Positions 59,761 through 64,000 of a DNA stretch of 64,000 nt are shown one piece after another. The notes below the pieces were generated by a model. That model was not told where the DNA came from, ran no database searches, and was given only the letters and a program-made list of their open reading frames with translations. Source of the stretch: Dyadobacter endophyticus. GTDB taxonomy: Bacteria; Bacteroidota; Bacteroidia; Cytophagales; Spirosomataceae. The stretch lies in assembly GCF_014641595.1 (NCBI RefSeq), contig NZ_BMIA01000003.1:682001-746000 (forward strand), read 5' to 3'. The number at the start of each line of letters is the position of its first letter. The first letter of the stretch is position 1. Both the position numbers and the translations under genes were made by a program.

Positions 59761-61230
59761 CTACGCCTGCGGGACATAGCGCCGGGCGGTGCGGTCGTGC
59801 AATAACCAGAGACCTATAAAAGTGATTAACCCATTGATAATAAGCCGCTCAAATCCAAATTTATATCCATTAAACCATTCAGCTGAATGGTCGTTGATAA
59901 TGTAGGTCAATATGGGGGCGAGGATACACACGACAGGAACGAAGCGGTCTTTCACCGGGCGTTTCAGGAAAGCTCCGAAAGAGAACAGCCCAAGTAATGG
60001 CCCATAGGTATAACCGGCGAGGTCGAACACTGCCGTAATCACCTCTTTATTATTCATCCGGTTAAAAATCAGGATGACCAGATAGAAAACCACCGAAAAG
60101 CCTACGTGCACCCAGAACTTGATCGAGGAGCGTTTTGCTTCCGGCTGCTTCTCGATATTCATGAAATCGATACAGAATGCGGTAGTCAATGCGGTAAGGG
60201 CCGAATCGGAGCTGGCATAAGTAGCCGCCGTAATGCCCAGAAGGAAAGTAATACCGACAACCAATCCCAGGTGGTTCAACGCGAGCATCGGATAGAAATC
60301 GTCCGTTTTCGCAGGCGTGGGTATGCCTTGCGCCTCTGCATATACGTAAAGCAGCGCACCGAGCGACAGAAAAAGGAAGTTTACGATCACCAGCACCACC
60401 ACAAACCAGAACATATTCTTCTGCGCTTCACCGATGTTTTTGCAGGTTAAATTTTTCTGCATTAAATCCTGGTCGAGGCCGGTCATGACAATCGCGATAA
60501 AAACCCCCGCGAAGAACTGCTTGAAGAAATTTTTAGGATCGTTGGTATCCCAATAAAATATTTTGGAATACCCGCTTTTCTGAACGCTGGTCCAGATGTC
60601 GCCGATTCCATTCAGATTGAGCTCGCTGGATACGAGAATGATCGTCAGAATGACGGCGGTAATGAGGAAAAAGGTTTGCAGCGTGTCGGTAACGATGATC
60701 GTTTTGACCCCGCCTTTGAATGTATAAATCCAGATCAGGAAAATCGTAATGGCGACCGCCACCTCGAATGGAATGCCCAGCGGCTTGAACAATGCAAGCT
60801 GCAATACCTGCGCAGCCACGTACAAACGCACCGCAGACCCGATCGTACGTGAGAGCAGAAAGAAGCCGGAACCTGTCTTGTAAGACCAGAACCCAAAGCG
60901 CTGTTCGAGGTAAGAATAGATGGAAATCAGATTCAGCCGGTAGTACAGCGGCATAAGCACCGTGCCAATCACCAGGTATCCCAGAATATACCCTATTACC
61001 ACCTGAAAGTAGGAAAACTGGATATTTACCACCGCTCCCGGGACAGACACAAACGTGACGCCCGACAGCGAAGTGCCGATCATACCAAACGCCACCAGGT
61101 ACCACGGCGACTGCCGGTTGGCCGTGAAAAAAGTATTGGTATCCGCACCCCTGGAAGTAAAAATGGACACTGTGATCAGCATTCCAAAGTAAACGACCAA
61201 TATCACCAGGGAAATGTAAGGGTTCATCAA
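59761..61230 (-). CDS. Sodium:solute symporter (SSS family)
   Basis: A 489-residue inner membrane protein with about 13 helices, starting MMNPYISLVILVVYFG. The SSS signature appears as FTANRQSPWYLVAFGMIGTS (loop and helix), with FLLSRTIGSAVRLYVAAQVL and DSALTALTTAFCIDFMNIE near the Na+ sites. It should import a sugar, amino acid or sialic acid-like solute with Na+. No neighbouring catabolic gene identifies the substrate. The gene is monocistronic, with a terminator (59685-59719) at its end. Confidence 0.9.
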   Translation of the reverse strand: MMNPYISLVILVVYFGMLITVSIFTSRGADTNTFFTANRQSPWYLVAFGMIGTSLSGVTFVSVPGAVVNIQFSYFQVVIGYILGYLVIGTVLMPLYYRLNLISIYSYLEQRFGFWSYKTGSGFFLLSRTIGSAVRLYVAAQVLQLALFKPLGIPFEVAVAITIFLIWIYTFKGGVKTIIVTDTLQTFFLITAVILTIILVSSELNLNGIGDIWTSVQKSGYSKIFYWDTNDPKNFFKQFFAGVFIAIVMTGLDQDLMQKNLTCKNIGEAQKNMFWFVVVLVIVNFLFLSLGALLYVYAEAQGIPTPAKTDDFYPMLALNHLGLVVGITFLLGITAATYASSDSALTALTTAFCIDFMNIEKQPEAKRSSIKFWVHVGFSVVFYLVILIFNRMNNKEVITAVFDLAGYTYGPLLGLFSFGAFLKRPVKDRFVPVVCILAPILTYIINDHSAEWFNGYKFGFERLIINGLITFIGLWLLHDRTARRYVPQA

Positions 61231-61300
61231 AGTGGGTATTTGGGGATTCAGGAGTGGATTAAAAGGCGCTTAAAAGCTTCGGATAGTCTCCGTTTTTAAT

Positions 61301-61308
61301 TAGATTTG
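61301..61308 (+). promoter_or_regulatory. Promoter -7 element of the clpS gene
   Basis: TAGATTTG matches TAnnTTTG; TTC at 20 bp upstream is a weak -33. The start of transcription should lie near 61315, about 19 nt before the ATG at 61334. Confidence 0.5.
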
Positions 61309-61333
61309 CTAATCAAACAGAAATTTGGTTGTT

Positions 61334-61609
61334 ATGCAAGCGCTCACAGAAACAGAGCTGGAAATTCTGGAAGAAACGGTAGATACAGACATTAAAAAGC
61401 TGGTAATCTACAATGACGACGTGAATACCTTCGATTGGGTGATCGATACACTGGTCGAAGTTTGTGGTCATAGCAATGAGCAGGCTGAACAATGCACGAT
61501 AATTATCCATTATAAAGGCAAATGCTCCGTGAAGGAAGGATCTTTTGAGGAGTTGGCCGGGATGCGCAACGAAATATGCAGGAGAGGCATTTCAGCCGAG
61601 GTGCATTAG
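61334..61609 (+). CDS. clpS: ClpS adaptor for ATP-dependent Clp protease
   Basis: About 91 residues from MQALTETELEILEE; a TTG three codons upstream is also in frame. The core KLVIYNDDVNTFDWVIDTLV with the Asn-Asp pair binds the N-degron alpha-amino group, and CGHSNEQAEQCTIIIHYKGK is the second family block. It delivers N-end-rule substrates to ClpA/ClpC-type unfoldases. The recR gene follows after 76 bp on the same strand. Confidence 0.9.
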   Translation: MQALTETELEILEETVDTDIKKLVIYNDDVNTFDWVIDTLVEVCGHSNEQAEQCTIIIHYKGKCSVKEGSFEELAGMRNEICRRGISAEVH

Positions 61610-61685
61610 GCCCCCCTACCGCATTGCCAGCATCAACAAAACGGGTTTTGATGTCCTTTCAAACCCCATCACTCAGCATCTTCTC

Positions 61686-62300
61686 ATGAACTACCCCTCA
61701 CGTCTTATTGAGGAAGCCGTTGCCGAAATTTCCCGTCTGCCGGGGATTGGCAAAAAAACAGCATTGCGCCTGGCATTACATTTGCTGAAAAGGGACGAGG
61801 AGCAAACGCGCTCGCTGTCCGATGCGCTGCTGAACATGCGTACTAAAACTACTTACTGCACCCGCTGCCACAACATCGCCGACGACGTACTTTGCAATAT
61901 TTGCAACAATAACAAGCGCGACCAGACGACCATATGCGTCGTGGTGGACACACGCGACGTGCTGGCTATCGAATCCACAAACCAGTACCGGGGCGTGTAC
62001 CACGTGCTCGGCGGCATTATCTCCCCATTGGAGGGCATCGGCCCGTCGGACCTCGAAATTGATTCATTAATGTCGCGGGTGGGCGAGCGGGAAGGTGAAG
62101 ACGCTGTTCAGGAAGTAATATTGGCATTGAGTCCGACGATGGAAGGCGACACCACCGCTTTTTACCTGCAAAAAAAGTTAAAGGCCACGGGAGTCAAAAT
62201 AAGCACTATCGCAAGAGGTATCCCCATCGGCGGAGACCTGGAATATGCGGACGAGATCACACTCGGCCGCAGCATTGTAAGCCGGGTGGCTTACGATTAA
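61686..62300 (+). CDS. recR: Recombination protein RecR
   Basis: About 204 residues from MNYPSRLIEEAVAEISRLPG; the long open frame upstream is not RecR and is rejected. It has the helix-hairpin-helix LPGIGKKTALRLALHLL, the zinc finger YCTRCHNIADDVLCNIC, and the Toprim part CVVVDTRDVLAIESTNQYRG with HVLGGIISPLEGIGPSDL. RecR works with RecO/RecF to load RecA at gaps. Length is normal. Confidence 0.93.
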   Translation: MNYPSRLIEEAVAEISRLPGIGKKTALRLALHLLKRDEEQTRSLSDALLNMRTKTTYCTRCHNIADDVLCNICNNNKRDQTTICVVVDTRDVLAIESTNQYRGVYHVLGGIISPLEGIGPSDLEIDSLMSRVGEREGEDAVQEVILALSPTMEGDTTAFYLQKKLKATGVKISTIARGIPIGGDLEYADEITLGRSIVSRVAYD

Positions 62301-62323
62301 CACTAAACACTTATTGTACTGTT

Positions 62324-63049
62324 ATGAATAGAACAGACTTTTTGAAAACACTCGCCGGCAGCGCACTCACTGTGAGCGCATTGGCTGAGCAGTCACTTGC
62401 CGGAGTGTCGCACGCAGGAACATCCAATACCATATTAGCGGAAACAGCTCCATTCAAACAAGCTCCGCTTCCTTACGATTTCGGCGCGTTGGAGCCCAGC
62501 ATCGACAAGCTGACGATGGAAATTCACTACGGTAAACACCACGCGGCATACGTCAAAAATCTCAATGACGCTGTAAAAGGAACCGAATGGGAGAAAAAAT
62601 CCCTGGAAGATATTATCAAATCGATCAGCAAAGCACCGGCTGCGGTGCGCAACAACGGCGGCGGCCACTGGAACCACACTTTCTTCTGGGAAGTAATGGG
62701 CCCTAAAAAGAGCGCTGCGCCAACCGGTGCTGTCGCCGATGCAATTAATGGCCAGTTCGGGTCATTCGATAAGTTCAAAGAAGAGTTCGGGAAAGCCGGA
62801 GCTACGCGTTTCGGTTCGGGCTGGGCATGGCTCGTTGCCAAAGGCGGAAAACTTGCCGTAGGTTCAACGCCCAACCAGGATAACCCATTAATGGATGTTT
62901 CCGATTTCAAAGGAACGCCAATCCTCGCCCTCGACGTTTGGGAGCACGCCTATTACCTGCATTACCAAAACAAACGCCCGGATTACATCAAGGCATTCTG
63001 GGATGTAGTGAACTGGGATAAGGTGGCTGAGAATCTTAAAAAGGCTTAA
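62324..63049 (+). CDS. Fe/Mn superoxide dismutase with N-terminal leader
   Basis: A 241-residue SOD. Metal ligands: His in EIHYGKHHAAYVKNL and GHWNHTFFWEVMGP, and Asp/His in LALDVWEHAYYLHYQNKRPD; GSTPNQDNPLMD fits the Mn-type or cambialistic group. The first ~40 residues are an extra leader, MNRTDFLKTLAGSALTVSAL, shaped like a Tat leader but with Arg-Thr in place of Arg-Arg. It may be exported by Sec, or stay inside. The gene is 23 bp after recR and ends at a purine-rich terminator. Confidence 0.9.
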   Translation: MNRTDFLKTLAGSALTVSALAEQSLAGVSHAGTSNTILAETAPFKQAPLPYDFGALEPSIDKLTMEIHYGKHHAAYVKNLNDAVKGTEWEKKSLEDIIKSISKAPAAVRNNGGGHWNHTFFWEVMGPKKSAAPTGAVADAINGQFGSFDKFKEEFGKAGATRFGSGWAWLVAKGGKLAVGSTPNQDNPLMDVSDFKGTPILALDVWEHAYYLHYQNKRPDYIKAFWDVVNWDKVAENLKKA

Positions 63050-63050
63050 A

Positions 63051-63180
63051 TAGGGAGGAAGGGGAGAATGGAGGAAAGGGAGGATGGAATGCTGATCAAG
63101 TCATTCCGTCCTCCCTTTCGTTTTTATTTCAAAATCCCCCCTTCTTCCCTTTCCTCCTTCCTCCCTTTCCTCCCTACAAA
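63051..63180. repeat. Polypurine/polypyrimidine inverted region with terminator core
   Basis: AAAGGGAGGATGGAATG (63075-63091) pairs with CATTCCGTCCTCCCTTT (63102-63118), with one G-T pair and a 10-nt loop, then a T-rich run. Around it, G/A-rich sequence (63051-63090) mirrors C/T-rich sequence (63139-63178). It ends the SOD transcript and probably also the opposing TPR gene. A shorter purine run of the same look follows eboC (40501-40545). Confidence 0.7.
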
Positions 63181-63182
63181 AA

Positions 63183-64000
63183 CTAGTTACAATACGCCCC
63201 AATGACCTTATAAGCCTGCTGATAACCCAGCTCGCCTGCTTTACTCAGATCAAGACAGCCGTCGTTGATTTCCCCCAGGCTGTTTTTAACAATTCCTCTT
63301 AAATAATAAGCTTCCGGATAGTCGGAACGGAGTTTGATCGAGCTGGTAAAATCCAGCACAGCGCCCATTTGGTCGCCCGATGCCGAGCGGATCATTGCAC
63401 GAGAGAAATAGGCATTGGAATAGGTAGGGTTGAGTTCAACGGCCGTGGTAAGATCGGCCAGAGCCCCTTTGAGCTCCCCTACTTTCGATTTCGCGAGCGC
63501 GCGCACGTAATATGCCTCTGCACGCTCGTTCGTGAGACTTTCGATCTTCAAGTGCGTCTGTACCTGGTCGCGCAGCTCGTCGAGTTTCTCTTTGTTGATC
63601 TTACCTGTGAATGCGTTCTTCTTGGGATCACCGGTATAGGCGTTTTTCACCTCAATGGCTTTGGAAAGATCGGCAATCGCACCACGAGGGTCGTTCAGCT
63701 TTCCTTTTGCGAATCCGCGGCCATAATAGGCATTGTAATTTTCGGGGTCAAGCTGGATGGTCTTGTCAAAGTCGATGATAGCACCCTGAAAATCATCGAT
63801 TTTATTTTTAGCAAAACCGCGGTTGCTGTAATACTCGCTGTCATTCGGGCTCAGCTCGATGGCACGGGTAAAATCGGCGGCAGCACCCTGATAATCCCCA
63901 AGTTCGAGTTTGGCCAGACCTCTGCCCGCATAGGCACCGGTGCGTTTTGGGCTAAGCTCAATCACGCGTGTGAAATCCGCAAGGCTGCCGGCGTATTCCT
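63183..64000 (-). CDS. TPR-repeat protein, truncated by the window end
   Basis: The frame is open to the window edge, so the N-terminus is missing; about 271 residues are visible. It is made of tetratricopeptide repeats in tandem: AGRGLAKLELGDYQGAAADF, SNRGFAKNKIDDFQGAIIDF, YGRGFAKGKLNDPRGAIADL, YVRALAKSKVGELKGALADL and later YFSRAMIRSASGDQMGAVLD. Each fits the W-LG-Y-A-F-A-P spacing, and the last copy ends in LGYQQAYKVIGAYCN. The visible repeats suggest a protein-interaction scaffold, perhaps exported. A non-repeat linker (KKNAFTGKINKEKLDELRD) interrupts the array. Confidence 0.8.
   Translation of the reverse strand, partial: EYAGSLADFTRVIELSPKRTGAYAGRGLAKLELGDYQGAAADFTRAIELSPNDSEYYSNRGFAKNKIDDFQGAIIDFDKTIQLDPENYNAYYGRGFAKGKLNDPRGAIADLSKAIEVKNAYTGDPKKNAFTGKINKEKLDELRDQVQTHLKIESLTNERAEAYYVRALAKSKVGELKGALADLTTAVELNPTYSNAYFSRAMIRSASGDQMGAVLDFTSSIKLRSDYPEAYYLRGIVKNSLGEINDGCLDLSKAGELGYQQAYKVIGAYCN

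Noticed and set aside
61545..61685. Upstream extension of recR overlapping clpS
   Set aside because: The added 47 residues have no RecR similarity; the ATG at 61686 gives the standard RecR N-terminus.
63051..63180. Polypurine region considered as an insertion sequence end
   Set aside because: No transposase, no target duplication; the core is a normal terminator hairpin with a T run.

Overview
The window looks like an ordinary chromosomal stretch of a member of the Bacteroidota, most likely Cytophagales. Dyadobacter is my best guess, but no rRNA is present to prove it. The evidence is: near 50 percent GC; little sign of Shine-Dalgarno sites; several promoters with a Bacteroidota-type -7 element (TAnnTTTG); many lipoproteins and Tat-type leaders; and characteristic families such as DUF2911, DUF3109, DUF5618-like, SpmAB-type fusion and SusD-free polysaccharide genes. 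I see no rRNA, tRNA, CRISPR array, insertion sequence or prophage. About 63 protein genes cover almost all of the window, and no gene-free gap exceeds about 280 bp.

Layout. 1-4.6 kb: uronic acid use (5'-truncated GH105 hydrolase, uxaB, hexuronate transporter, NTF2-like protein). 4.6-17.7 kb: a DUF1016 nuclease; an ArsR/AHSA1 pair with its own operators; an orphan ATP-grasp enzyme; two peptidases (M17, M28); an unusual UbiA-like/methyltransferase pair; a RarD-like transporter; a HAD phosphatase; and a TetR-operator-preceded SDR-DUF2798-KAS II set. 17.9-31.5 kb: DUF2911, serine hydrolase, DEAD-box helicase, sialidase-fold lipoprotein, gpsA, an efflux adaptor with TolC but no pump, a fused SpmAB-like membrane protein, and a Tat-leader sugar isomerase/Gfo-Idh pair. 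31.7-37.5 kb: Na+/H+ antiporter, subtilase, aminopeptidase P, MgtC.

37.7-44.4 kb holds a complete six-gene ebo cluster (eboA-eboF). It encodes EboA, a TatD-like hydrolase, a UbiA-like prenyltransferase, a dehydroquinate-synthase-like cyclase, a TIM-barrel isomerase and a phosphodiesterase-like protein. Such clusters are known from cyanobacteria, algae and pseudomonads, but the small molecule they handle in Bacteroidota is not established. This is the most interesting locus in the window. It is followed by a PQQ-type sugar dehydrogenase lipoprotein whose start codon lies inside a long hairpin, and by a carboxynorspermidine synthase.

47-64 kb: folB and a DivIVA-domain gene; a WD40 protein; a phosphopantetheinyl transferase; and a SirB1-like protein. 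A seven-gene co-directional run follows, galE-rfbB-rfbA-OMT-MltD-DUF3109-ATL, ending at a strong terminator. The rest is two small envelope proteins, a sodium/solute symporter, clpS-recR-SOD, and a TPR protein cut by the window end. Tail-to-tail gene pairs are packed very tightly (gaps of 0-9 bp, one 63-bp overlap). Intergenic spaces hold several clear inverted repeats that look like operators, terminators and dispersed palindromic elements.
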